From Gluconobacter frateurii (GTDB lineage Bacteria; Pseudomonadota; Alphaproteobacteria; Acetobacterales; Acetobacteraceae): DNA of 64,000 bases. Position 1 is the first letter of the stretch. Every line of letters begins with the position of its first letter. The stretch is taken from the NCBI RefSeq assembly GCF_002723955.1, contig NZ_BEWN01000001.1, positions 930,001 to 994,000 of the forward strand, given 5' to 3'. The notes under the pieces were generated by a model. The model was not told where the DNA came from, did no database searches, and saw only the letters and a list, made by a program, of their open reading frames with translations. A program made the position numbers and the translations under genes. Shown here in pieces: positions 43,571 through 51,991 of the stretch.

Positions 43571-45850
43571 TCAGAACTCTGAGACGGCCGAGAAGAAAGT
43601 TCCGCGCCTCTGGCCGTACTGGGCCTGATAGATGCCGACGCCGCTGCCGTCTCGGAGCTGGTAGCGTTTGTCGAATAGATTTACGACATCAACGCGGATC
43701 TTGATGTCGTGTCCGAATGGCACCTTCGTGAAGCTGTGCTGGTAACCGGCATTGAACACGTCGTATTGCGGTTCCTTCTTAAGGTTCGCAAAGCCGCTGC
43801 GAAGGCCGTAGCCATAGACGAAATCAATATAGGCCATATCGTATTTCGTAGCCCATGAAGCACCGGCCGTCGCTGTGAATTCACCTTGATGGTCGAGCTG
43901 GATGGCATGTTTTTTGATGTAGGCCAGTTCAGCCGGATCGAACTGGTATTGTGCGGAGTTGATGTCGCGGGCCGATGTTTTGACGTAAGAAAAATTGCCG
44001 AAAAGCGACCACGGTCCATGCCGCCAGGAACTGCCGAATTCGGCGCCATAGACGAGTCCGCGCCTGTAGCTGAAGGGCGCGAGGATCACCGCACGACCGA
44101 ACTGCCCCAGATCAGTGAGATTGTGGGCCCATTTCGCGTAGGCGTCGAGCGTGATCTGGAACTCAGGCGTGATGCGCTGAAGGATGCCGCCATCCACGTA
44201 GTGTGATTTTTCAACTTTGGTCGCATCATTGACTGTGTTCGCAGCGGCATTGGTCGTGCCTGCGAATTTGGCCAGCGTGGAGGGGTAAACATACTGTGGA
44301 GAGGGCGGAGCGAAATAACGGGAATAGCCCAGATGGAGGGTCGTGTTGCGTGTCGGCTTCCAGACCATGTTCGCGCGTGGGCTCAACTGGCCTTCATTGT
44401 CGAAAGACGACGCGAAACGGTCGTAGCGGACACCGTAATTGAATGTCAGGTTCCCGGTGATCTTGTATTCATCTTGGATATAGGCACCCGCTTCGACCGA
44501 CCAGTTCCCCGTATTGTCGATCAGTCGCGCCGGGACGTTTGAGCTCTGATTGCCGGCCTCATCGACGGGGAATGCCAGCGTGTTGGTGTCCAGCCGCTCG
44601 GACGTGTACTGGCCAAGGAGCCCCGCGCGTAATGTGTGATAGCGCGCGATCTCGTAAGATAGGTCGAACTGCATGCCGCCGGTTGTGAAGTCGTTGACTT
44701 CATGTTCGGATACGCCCTGATAGATCAGGTCCCGGTCACGATCGGGCGTGTAATCAATTCGCCCGTAACGGAAATAGGGCGAAGCCTGGAAGTTCATCTT
44801 GTCCGTCGTACGCTGATAGGACAGTACCGCGTAGTAGTTCTGTTCCGTCTGGCTGTCGTTCAGGTTAGCCCAGTTCATGGACGGATCATGGGGATTTACG
44901 CCGGCAGTGTCATAGATGGTCGTGTAATCCGGGCTGTTCGCATCGAATGTCTTGAACGAGTTAGGGATCTCGAAATCCGCATATGAGGCACTGGTCAGCA
45001 GCGTGACGCGGCTTTTGTCGTCGATGTGCCAGGAAAGATAGGAGAAAGCCTTTTCCTGCTTGGTCACGTCGTGAACAGCACGGAAGGTATTGCTGGGGTT
45101 CTCGATGCCGATATTGTTGCGGGTGAAGGACAGGGTGGTGAAATAGTCCAGTTTTCCATGCTGCCCACCAAACTGGAGCGAGGGCACGAATGTGTTGTAA
45201 CTCCCGCCATAAAGCGAGACCTGATTGTGTTTGAGATTCTCACCCGTCTTGGTGGTGACATCCACCACGCCAGCCGTGCGGAAGCCGAACTGGGCCGGCA
45301 GGGTGCCGGTCAGCAGGTCCACGGACTGGATGATCCGGGTGTCGATCTCCTGCCCGAAACCATTTAGCCCTTCGGGTAGAAGCACTCCGTTAACGCGATA
45401 GGTCAGTCCGCCATGTTCGCCGCGGACATGGACCTCGCCGTAGCTGTCTAGAACGACACCGGGAACGCGCAGAAGTATCTGGCTGAAGGCAGCGTTCTGG
45501 CCTCCGGGTGTAGCCGTGATCTGTTGCTGGCCGATGTTGTAATCCACCGCGCCGAGCCCGGGGAAAATATGGGCGCGTTCCCGGTTGAGGTGGCCGACGA
45601 CACTGATCTGTTCGGAATGGGATGTTTTTTGCCTGGGAACCGCAGCATTAATGGAGGCAGTTTTTTTCATAATGCGGGTGCTACTCCTAGAAAAATGCCC
45701 AGGAGAATAGCTGATACCGGACGATTTTTCGGATGCCGTTCCATCGATATTGAGTGCTGCAGAACAAGCCACGCCTGTACCGAGAAAAAATAGTCCTACA
45801 GCGACTCCCTTGCGGGCAAGAGGGCATTTTATGATTAATAGAAACTTCAT
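43571..45850 (-). CDS. TonB-dependent outer-membrane receptor
   Basis: 759 residues from the ATG at 45850 (the frame reaches 45916). The signal peptide is KFLLIIKCPLARKGVAVGLF and onward, cleaved near CSAA. The plug has LLRVPGVVLDSYGEVHVRGE, YRVNGVLLPEG and QSVDLLTGTLPAQFGFRTAG, with the TonB-linked barrel to a terminal Phe (FSAVSEF). It is unlike the island receptor in the plug motifs and has no partner genes, so the substrate (iron chelate, sugar or other) is open. An 18-base palindrome lies directly upstream of the start, where a ribosome site would be expected. Confidence 0.87.
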   Translation of the reverse strand: MKFLLIIKCPLARKGVAVGLFFLGTGVACSAALNIDGTASEKSSGISYSPGHFSRSSTRIMKKTASINAAVPRQKTSHSEQISVVGHLNRERAHIFPGLGAVDYNIGQQQITATPGGQNAAFSQILLRVPGVVLDSYGEVHVRGEHGGLTYRVNGVLLPEGLNGFGQEIDTRIIQSVDLLTGTLPAQFGFRTAGVVDVTTKTGENLKHNQVSLYGGSYNTFVPSLQFGGQHGKLDYFTTLSFTRNNIGIENPSNTFRAVHDVTKQEKAFSYLSWHIDDKSRVTLLTSASYADFEIPNSFKTFDANSPDYTTIYDTAGVNPHDPSMNWANLNDSQTEQNYYAVLSYQRTTDKMNFQASPYFRYGRIDYTPDRDRDLIYQGVSEHEVNDFTTGGMQFDLSYEIARYHTLRAGLLGQYTSERLDTNTLAFPVDEAGNQSSNVPARLIDNTGNWSVEAGAYIQDEYKITGNLTFNYGVRYDRFASSFDNEGQLSPRANMVWKPTRNTTLHLGYSRYFAPPSPQYVYPSTLAKFAGTTNAAANTVNDATKVEKSHYVDGGILQRITPEFQITLDAYAKWAHNLTDLGQFGRAVILAPFSYRRGLVYGAEFGSSWRHGPWSLFGNFSYVKTSARDINSAQYQFDPAELAYIKKHAIQLDHQGEFTATAGASWATKYDMAYIDFVYGYGLRSGFANLKKEPQYDVFNAGYQHSFTKVPFGHDIKIRVDVVNLFDKRYQLRDGSGVGIYQAQYGQRRGTFFSAVSEF

Positions 45851-45854
45851 TATG

Positions 45855-45872
45855 TTATAGCAATTGCTATAA
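45855..45872. promoter_or_regulatory. 18-bp perfect palindrome before the TonB receptor
   Basis: TTATAGCAATTGCTATAA reads the same on both strands. It lies 5-22 bases before the ATG at 45850, the place of a ribosome site, and contains TATAAT-like sequence. Candidate operator for a metal- or substrate-responsive regulator; it is not a clear Fur or Irr box. Confidence 0.5.
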
Positions 45873-45916
45873 TTACGACGGTGAATGAATGGAATGCTTC
45901 GTTTTGGAAGAGGCAT

Positions 45917-46340
45917 GATGAACAGTCTGCAAAGATGTTTGGAGGAACTATGGACCCTCGGTAGGACGAGAGCTTTAGAACAATCCTACTCGAATATGCA
46001 ATATGCTATACAAATAAGCATATAAAAAACCTATTAGGAAATTCGTATCTATTTTATGCCTTTTTCCCTGAAAAGGAGATATTCCGTTTTCCCAAAAGCG
46101 GCCGTGACACCTAGACATGGTTGCAGGTCTGCGTGAGTTGAGATGCTTCTTGCAGAAGGCAGCAGAGACGATCGGACTGTCTTTCCGGGAGACGCCTTTA
46201 TCCATGGACGCGCATCTTGCAGTACACGCCTCGAAAAGGCCCTTAGGGGTCTTTCTTTCGTGCGTCATACCTTATGTCCGATAAAAGAGGAAAAACGGAC
46301 ATAGATTTTACGGCAGAAAACCGATGGTTCTGGATATAGT
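45917..46340. other. Intergenic region between TonB receptor and toxin relic
   Basis: About 420 bases without a supportable gene. The first half is AT-rich and should hold the receptor promoter. A second copy of the resolvase-site-like dyad lies at 46275-46301. Confidence 0.4.
46275..46301 (+). repeat. Dyad repeat copy 2 (resolvase-site-like)
   Basis: TATGTCCG and CGGACATA are perfect eight-base inverted arms around ATAAAAGAGGAAAAA (arms extend one base either side of the given span). It matches copy 1 at 42301-42325 over about 40 aligned bases including the following TTTTACGG. The two copies bracket about 4 kb. Confidence 0.45.
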
Positions 46341-46652
46341 GTGAAGTTTATGGGCCGCTATTCTGGCGTTTCTTTGGGCGGCAGCCTGCGACAGATCTGC
46401 TTTTCACCCTATGGTAGCGGGAAGAGGGGAGGGTACAGAACCCGTTACATCTTTGGTGGAAGACATCTGCCCTTGCTGATTGTTTTTGCCAAAAAAGAAA
46501 ATCTGATCCGGTCTGAACAGTCCGCCCTGATAGACTTAAGCAAGACTCTGATCGCGAAATACGGGGAACCCATTATGGGCGCTTATGACTGCATTCTGCC
46601 GGGTCTCAATGAGGCTCTTGCTATTCGAAAGCCCAGGCCGAAAACAGCGTGA
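46341..46652 (+). pseudogene. RelE/ParE-type toxin relic
   Basis: The frame holds GGSLRQICFSPYGSGKRGG, then YRTRYIFGGRHLPLLIVFAK and SALIDLSKTLIAKYG, a good match to the core of RelE-type mRNA interferases of about 100 residues. The N-terminal third is missing. The expected toxin stop is lost, so the frame runs into the start of the antitoxin (MGAYDCILPGLNEALAIRK). It is inactive in this form. Confidence 0.6.
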
Positions 46653-46900
46653 CCCACCAGGTGCGTGTTCCGGCTATGGACGGGGCGGCCATCAGAACCC
46701 GAACCGGCTCTCTCAGGCACAGTTCGCCAGGAGCATCGGGGTCGCCAAGGGGACCGTCTGAACTGGGAACATGGGCGTCGCCAGCCAACTGGACCAGCTC
46801 AGGTCTTGCTGGCGATGTTAGATAAGCGTTCGTCGTTGGTAACTGCTCTCTATCGTTCTCTGAGAGAAGTCAGACCAGTTACCAACGAAACTCAGGAACG
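46575..46900 (+). pseudogene. HTH antitoxin relic (partner of RelE-type toxin)
   Basis: It begins MGAYDCILPGLNEALAI. After a stop it continues in another phase as VRVPAMDGAAIRTRTGLSQA and QFARSIGVAKGTV, and after a further shift as LNWEHGRRQPTGPAQVLLAM. These blocks form, in order, the HTH antitoxin that normally follows this toxin type. At least two frameshifts make it non-functional. Confidence 0.6.
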
Positions 46901-47057
46901 CATGCGACAGGGTAAAATCCTGCTGTCTGCTAAAACAAGTAACAGTGTCCGGTAAGACCGGGATGGTTTCCAGACCGATGAGAGGACCGAGCTGGGTAAG
47001 CAACCCGGTCGGCATGCAGGGACTTGTCGAACCTGTTCCTATATAACAGTGACGTTA

Positions 47058-47687
47058 TCAGCTGCTCCAATGCGAACAACGGATAACGCTGCAAAAATTG
47101 CCCCTGTGGAAATGAGGGTCCTTGTCAGCGAGAACGTCGGCTTTCACGTTACCAAATGTTGTTTCTGGCTTGTGTTTGATACCGTCGTAGAAAGCCTGAA
47201 TAATGTCTTCCTTGAAATGCGGTGTACGAGGAAATGTCTTGATGACCGTATCTCGTTCAATACCCGTATATTCGTCGTAGGTAAGACCGAGAACATCCAT
47301 TTCCACACCTGCAGTCACGAGTGCAACAATCGGATGCATATGTTTGGGAATGCCGGGCGTGGTGTGAAGCGCAATCGCCGTCCAGACCAAGTCAATATCC
47401 TGGGGGGCAATCCCCCGACCGGAAAGAAACGCTTTCGCCGCGTTGGCTCCGTCCACTTCGAAACGCTCATGGGGACTGCTGTAAGGAGACATCAGCCCGA
47501 GATCATGAAACATGGCTCCTGCGTAAAGGAGCTCACGATCAAAATTCAGTCCTCTGTGTGCACCGGCCAGGGCGCCGAACATATAAACGCGGCTGGAATG
47601 GTTGAACAGAAGCTCTGTTTCGGTGTCGCGCACGAGTTCCGCGATCTCTTTCGCCAATTTGCTGTCGGGTATCTCGATGGTGGGCAT
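47058..47687 (-). CDS. HD domain hydrolase (cyanamide hydratase-like group)
   Basis: 209 residues from MPTIEIPDSKLAKEIAELV, chosen over the 47717 start because of the AAGGGAAACC just upstream. It has FNHSSRVYMFG (first metal His), AGAMFHDLGLMS (HD), HERFEVDGANAAKAFL, and IALHTTPGI plus GVEMDVLG further on. This arrangement is that of the HD proteins related to cyanamide hydratase. The true substrate is unknown. The last 20 residues (NFCSVIRCSHWSS) look unrelated to the family and may be a read-on. It is divergent from a GlxA-type regulator. Confidence 0.82.
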   Translation of the reverse strand: MPTIEIPDSKLAKEIAELVRDTETELLFNHSSRVYMFGALAGAHRGLNFDRELLYAGAMFHDLGLMSPYSSPHERFEVDGANAAKAFLSGRGIAPQDIDLVWTAIALHTTPGIPKHMHPIVALVTAGVEMDVLGLTYDEYTGIERDTVIKTFPRTPHFKEDIIQAFYDGIKHKPETTFGNVKADVLADKDPHFHRGNFCSVIRCSHWSS

Positions 47688-47781
47688 TGGTTTCCCTTTC
47701 CCTGTATGTCTGCCCAAATCATATCTTTTGGATACAATGTCTCATATTGTCGTTTGACGACGAAACAGGACATTTTACATC

Positions 47782-48774
47782 ATGGCAGGACACGGAAAGA
47801 ATATGCGCAAAATTGGCATTCTGGCGCTCCCCGGTGCACAGATGCTGGATATTTCAGGCCCGTTGGATGTGTTCGCAGAGGCTAATAGCCAGATCGGCTA
47901 TAAAGCGTATGCTCTTTTTGTCGTGGGTATCTCTGACCGGCCGATTGAATCGTCATCTGGAATGCGGTTTCTACCGGACTGTACCGTAGATGACGCTTTC
48001 GGGCGGTTCGATACCCTCCTGATTGCCGGTGCGCCGGGCCTGAAAAACACTCATTATGAGCCGAAAATTGTCGACTGGATCCGCCGTGTCGCACCAGATT
48101 GCCGTCGCTATGGCTCCATCTGCACGGGCGCGTTGCTCTTAGGGGCCTCAGGTCTTCTTGATGGTCGGCGCGTGACGACCCACTGGGCCGTAGTCGATCA
48201 ACTTGCTCGGGCATGTCCCGCCGCAGACATCGAGGCCGATGCGCTACACGTGCGAGATGGACCGCTCCGCACAGCCGCCGGCGTGACCGCTGGCCTCGAT
48301 CTTGCACTCTCTCTGGTCGAGGAAGACTGCGGTCTTGCGCTTGCAAAAGACGTCGCATCCCAGTTGGTCATGTTTTTCCGACGGCCGGGAGGCCAGTTGC
48401 AATTCAGCAGACGGGGTGAAGTCAGACCTGCCGGACGCTCAATCATCCAGGATATCCAAAGATGGCTCATTGCTCATCCCGACGAAGACGCCAGTACGGC
48501 GGCTCTGGCGAACCGAGCGGGGCTCAGCGCCCGTCATTTCACACGGATTTTCAATCAGGAATTTGGCATAACTCCGGCTCAATGGGTCGAGCAGATCCGC
48601 ATTGATCTTGCGCGTGCCAGACTGGAGGCCGGGGATTATCCCAAGCAGGTCGCTGTCGCTTTTGGCTTCAGGGACATTGACACATTCCGTCGTGCTTTTC
48701 AGCGGCAAACGGGTGTCACGCCCGCAGTTTACCGAAGGCGGTTTGGGGGAATGGATGAACAAACAGAGACATAG
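47782..48774 (+). CDS. GlxA-type AraC family regulator (DJ-1/PfpI plus HTH)
   Basis: A 330-residue regulator. An N-terminal DJ-1/PfpI domain (KIGILALPGAQMLDISGPLDV, with the CTGALLLGASGLL nucleophile-elbow region) precedes a C-terminal AraC HTH (AALANRAGLSARHFTRIFNQ and VAVAFGFRDIDTFRRAFQRQ). An ATG at 47803 with GGAAAG close upstream is an equally good start. Such regulators often activate neighbouring divergent genes, here the HD hydrolase 95 bases away, and possibly the nitrilase beyond. Confidence 0.9.
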   Translation: MAGHGKNMRKIGILALPGAQMLDISGPLDVFAEANSQIGYKAYALFVVGISDRPIESSSGMRFLPDCTVDDAFGRFDTLLIAGAPGLKNTHYEPKIVDWIRRVAPDCRRYGSICTGALLLGASGLLDGRRVTTHWAVVDQLARACPAADIEADALHVRDGPLRTAAGVTAGLDLALSLVEEDCGLALAKDVASQLVMFFRRPGGQLQFSRRGEVRPAGRSIIQDIQRWLIAHPDEDASTAALANRAGLSARHFTRIFNQEFGITPAQWVEQIRIDLARARLEAGDYPKQVAVAFGFRDIDTFRRAFQRQTGVTPAVYRRRFGGMDEQTET

Positions 48775-48842
48775 AAATGGCAAACGATTATTTGAAGCTG
48801 AGGCTTGGATCAGTCTTGTCGCTTCCCGCTCAACCTCGGGAA

Positions 48843-48859
48843 AAGCGGCAAAGCCGCTT
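48843..48859. terminator. Small GC-rich hairpin after the GlxA-type gene
   Basis: AAGCGGC and GCCGCTT form a perfect seven-base stem with an AAA loop, about 70 bases after the stop. No T-run follows; weak terminator candidate. Confidence 0.35.
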
Positions 48860-48987
48860 CATCCTGCGTGGGCATAGCCGCGGCTGAATCAAGAGTTACT
48901 TTTATACCTCAGGTATTGTGCCCCAGGCATTGACGGGGAGAGAGGAGATGAATTTTCTCGTGTAACGACATGGGTGATAAGTGTTGC

Positions 48988-49749
48988 TCATTCTGCGACG
49001 TAGCACGGATAACAGAGCTTTTGACGCTTGCTCAGAGCAGCATCCAATTCAAATACTGCCAGCGGATGGTCAGCATCAGTCGTCGCCAGCAACTCTCCGG
49101 TTGGAGAATATACAAAGCCCCCTCCACCAAAGACAGGACCGGTGACTGAGCCCACTCTGTTTGAGCTAACGACATATGCGCCGCTCGTAATTGCCGCAAA
49201 TTTCCCCGCCAAATGCCAAAGATCTCTGGAAACGCCTGTCGCCCTGGGTATCGCAATAAGCGGTGCGCCATGACGGCCATAGGCCCGGGCGTGTTCGTTG
49301 AGCATAAGTTCTGTGCAAAGCAGAACTCCAACGTCGATATCACCAATACGGGTAGTTTCAAATTCGCCCGACGCAGCGCCAAACCACGCGGTTTCATACC
49401 AGCCTGGCTCAGAGGGAAAATATTGCTTGTGATGCACGGCCTTTGCGCATCCCGCTTCTATCACAATCGCTTCGTTGGAAAGTTTATTCCCTGCCCATAC
49501 CGGGCGTGATGAAATTACTGCTTTGGCTGACAGGGTCGATAACGCAACAAGGCCTGCCTCGTGGATCGCAATAGTTTGCGCTGCCACTTCCGTGTCGAAG
49601 GCGGGCGCAGAAGCAACCCACGGCCCAAAGGGCATTTCATTCGTGATCAGAATGTCCGGCCTGGAGGCATCCACACCCTGTATGATCGCCTTCCAGGCGG
49701 TGCTATCTGGCTCCAGCTCGTCTGGCCACTCAACAACTGCAATGCGCAT
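48988..49749 (-). CDS. Carbon-nitrogen hydrolase (nitrilase superfamily)
   Basis: A 253-residue protein with the Glu-Lys-Cys triad: Glu in TNEMPFGPW (near 38), Lys in VHHKQYFPSEPG, Cys in VGVLLCTELM. Members cleave nitriles, amides or N-carbamoyl groups. The single-domain size fits amidase or carbamoylase-like branches. With the HD hydrolase of the cyanamide hydratase type and a GlxA-type regulator nearby, a small nitrogen compound is a reasonable guess, no more. Confidence 0.87.
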   Translation of the reverse strand: MRIAVVEWPDELEPDSTAWKAIIQGVDASRPDILITNEMPFGPWVASAPAFDTEVAAQTIAIHEAGLVALSTLSAKAVISSRPVWAGNKLSNEAIVIEAGCAKAVHHKQYFPSEPGWYETAWFGAASGEFETTRIGDIDVGVLLCTELMLNEHARAYGRHGAPLIAIPRATGVSRDLWHLAGKFAAITSGAYVVSSNRVGSVTGPVFGGGGFVYSPTGELLATTDADHPLAVFELDAALSKRQKLCYPCYVAE

Positions 49750-49933
49750 AGCTCAAATCCTCCAACGGCTTTCTCTTCGAACGAGAGGTCTACAATCGTT
49801 AGAAATTTCCCTGCTCAGTAGCGCGCTCAGGCGCAGGAAAAAACTCTCAGCTTCCCTGCGTCTGAGCCACTGATCAGCAAAGCCGGGTGTCAGGCGTGAC
49901 CGTTATGCCCAGCAACAGGAGAGCAAGGGCCCG

Positions 49934-50914
49934 TCAGGAGAACTTTTCTCCGACCATTTCTTCGCTTTTTGCCCACAGCGCTTCGGCGTGTGCAGGGTCG
50001 AGGGCGTAGGAACGAACGCCCTGACTGACGAGGCTGATTGGCTGGTCATCGGGCACGACCGGACTTACTTGGCAATCCTCACAGTAATGTCCTCCAACCG
50101 CATCGGCCTCCGCCACCACACCAGCCCAAACCGAAGTAGCCGCTCCCTGAGGAATGGTTTTGAACTGAAACGGTGGTTTCCCCTCTGCCGCAGCCTGTTC
50201 ATTCACCTGCGCCACCATCGCCTCAATTGCACCGGCCGGCATGTGACGCGCCAGTTCGGTCAGAATGCCACCGGGATGAACGGCCGTGGCGCGTACCCCG
50301 CGCGCGCGATGGCGGGCATCAAAGGCAACGGCGAAGAGGATATTGGCTGTCTTGGAGCGCCCGTAGCCGATGAACGGCTCGTAATGGGTATGCTCGAAGT
50401 TCGGATCTTTCAGATCAACATCTGCAAAACGATGGCCAGACGACGCCAGACTGACCAGTCGCGCACCGGCGTGCATCAGTCCCGCGATGCGATTAACGAG
50501 CACGAAGTGTCCGAGATGATTGGTTCCGAACTGTGTCTCGAACCCATCCTTCGTATGCCCGAAAGGCGTTGCCATAACGCCCGCATTGACAATCACGAGA
50601 TCGAACGGCAGACCGACTGCATTCAACTGATCGGCGCATGCGCGGACACTGCTCAGATCGGCAAGGTCCAGGGTGACCAGTTCAAATGTTCCGCCTGCGC
50701 GTTCAGCGTCCATACGGACCTGCGCCGTGGCACTCTCTGCTTTTGTGAGATTACGGGCGGCTCCCACCACCTGGGCGCCATGGGCAGCAAGCGCGCGGGC
50801 TGTTTCTATGCCCAGACCGGCAGAGACGCCCGTAACGAGAACGCGCTTGCCTTTCAGGGACACGCCGGAGAGGACGTCTTCAGTTGTCGAATGTGCGCCA
50901 AAAATCTGCGTCAT
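49934..50914 (-). CDS. SDR family oxidoreductase (paralogue 2 of an SDR/TetR pair)
   Basis: A 326-residue SDR equal in length and closely similar throughout to the one at 16247-17227. It has TGVSAGLGIETARALA, NAGVMATPFG, the Ser block VSLASSGHRF and YGRSKTAN. Note LASSG where the other copy has NVSSAG. It is divergent from an intact TetR gene with two palindromic sites between them. It is likely a TetR-repressed detoxifying reductase. Confidence 0.9.
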   Translation of the reverse strand: MTQIFGAHSTTEDVLSGVSLKGKRVLVTGVSAGLGIETARALAAHGAQVVGAARNLTKAESATAQVRMDAERAGGTFELVTLDLADLSSVRACADQLNAVGLPFDLVIVNAGVMATPFGHTKDGFETQFGTNHLGHFVLVNRIAGLMHAGARLVSLASSGHRFADVDLKDPNFEHTHYEPFIGYGRSKTANILFAVAFDARHRARGVRATAVHPGGILTELARHMPAGAIEAMVAQVNEQAAAEGKPPFQFKTIPQGAATSVWAGVVAEADAVGGHYCEDCQVSPVVPDDQPISLVSQGVRSYALDPAHAEALWAKSEEMVGEKFS

Positions 50915-50976
50915 CGGTTAAACTCCTTGGAATGGTGCATCAGTTTCTTGCTGAAACAGCACTCGAACTTATATAT

Positions 50977-51016
50977 GGAGCATTGCTCCGCTTAGTATAT
51001 ACGGAGCAATGCTCCG
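50977..51016. promoter_or_regulatory. Paired TetR operator sites
   Basis: GGAGCATTGCTCC (50977-50989) and CGGAGCAATGCTCCG (51002-51016, perfect but for the central base) are palindromes 26 bases apart between the divergent SDR and tetR genes. They match the sites at 17290-17326. TATA-like sequence lies between them, so binding would block both promoters. Confidence 0.7.
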
Positions 51017-51035
51017 TTTAACAAGAGGGAACCTT

Positions 51036-51608
51036 GTGATCGACGAAAAAAAGCCTCGCCGCCGACCGCGGAGTGACGGGCAACGCAACAGGGAGCACCT
51101 GTTGGGCGTCGCCAAGACGGCGTTTACGGCGGGTGAACTCGATATCCCCCTGGACGAGATTGCGCGTCGTGCGGGCGTGGGGATTGGAACGCTTTATCGG
51201 CATTTTCCCAATCGTGATGCTCTCATTGAGGCCGTCTATCGCGCGGAACTGGATCGCTTGGCCGATGCTGCGCCGGCTCTGGCCGCACAGTATCCACCAG
51301 TAGAAGCGCTTCGAGCATGGATGCTGTTGTTCGTGGATTACATTGCCGCCAAACATGTGATTGCGCCCGCCCTCAATGGTCTGGTTGAGGGCACGAGCGC
51401 GCTTTACGCTCAGTCCGGGATGATTCTTCAGAATGCGATCGACAGGCTTGTAGAATCTGCCGTTGCCAGTGGCGACTTTAAGGCGGAGATTGAGCCACTC
51501 GATCTACTGCGGGCTTTGGCGGGGGTCTCGAACTTCTCGGCCGGACCTGGCTGGGAGACCAGCGCAAAGCGTCTTGTCGACATTCTGATCGCCGGATCGC
51601 GGGTGTAA
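51036..51608 (+). CDS. TetR/AcrR family regulator
   Basis: 190 residues from a GTG at 51036 with GAGGGAA seven or so bases upstream; the frame also has a TTG at 51009, inside the operator. The HTH is IPLDEIARRAGVGIGTLYRH. The C-terminal domain is of the kind often paired with SDR genes in alphaproteobacteria. It most likely represses itself and the SDR, and by the matching operators may also act on the SDR at 16247, whose own tetR is dead. Confidence 0.9.
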   Translation: MIDEKKPRRRPRSDGQRNREHLLGVAKTAFTAGELDIPLDEIARRAGVGIGTLYRHFPNRDALIEAVYRAELDRLADAAPALAAQYPPVEALRAWMLLFVDYIAAKHVIAPALNGLVEGTSALYAQSGMILQNAIDRLVESAVASGDFKAEIEPLDLLRALAGVSNFSAGPGWETSAKRLVDILIAGSRV

Positions 51609-51626
51609 TTCCTGCAGTATCTGCCT

Positions 51627-51986
51627 TCAACGACTCAGGAGCGCCCCGGCCAACAAGATCCCAAAGGCGATAACATTCACCCTTGGTTCCCAATAGCTCA
51701 TGAAGGCGAACGTGACCGCGAGCCAGCCTGCAGCTGCGGCGAACGATACTGTTGTGAATACTCGCTGATGGCTGAGTTCTGGCGCCTGCCAGACCAGCCA
51801 GAGGCAGAGGAGACCAAAGACAATCTGGCCCAGTGCAAACGACGTGTTGAGGCCATAATAGAGGGTTGTCTCCGGTCCTGGCACATGTTTACGGCGCATA
51901 TATTGCGAAACCACGTCTATAAGAAAATGCAGTGTGCCGCTGAAGGTCAGCCAGATGTAGGCCGCAAGCAGGAAAGTCCTGTGCAT
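51627..51986 (-). CDS. Small four-helix membrane protein
   Basis: 119 residues from MHRTFLLAAYIWLTFSGTLH (the longer frame to 52211 has no membrane character). There are four hydrophobic helices, with a polar loop RRKHVPGPETTLYYG between the first and second. I do not know a function. It lies five bases downstream of the SDR gene on the same strand, so it is probably co-transcribed with it. Confidence 0.75.
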   Translation of the reverse strand: MHRTFLLAAYIWLTFSGTLHFLIDVVSQYMRRKHVPGPETTLYYGLNTSFALGQIVFGLLCLWLVWQAPELSHQRVFTTVSFAAAAGWLAVTFAFMSYWEPRVNVIAFGILLAGALLSR

Positions 51987-51991
51987 GGTGC

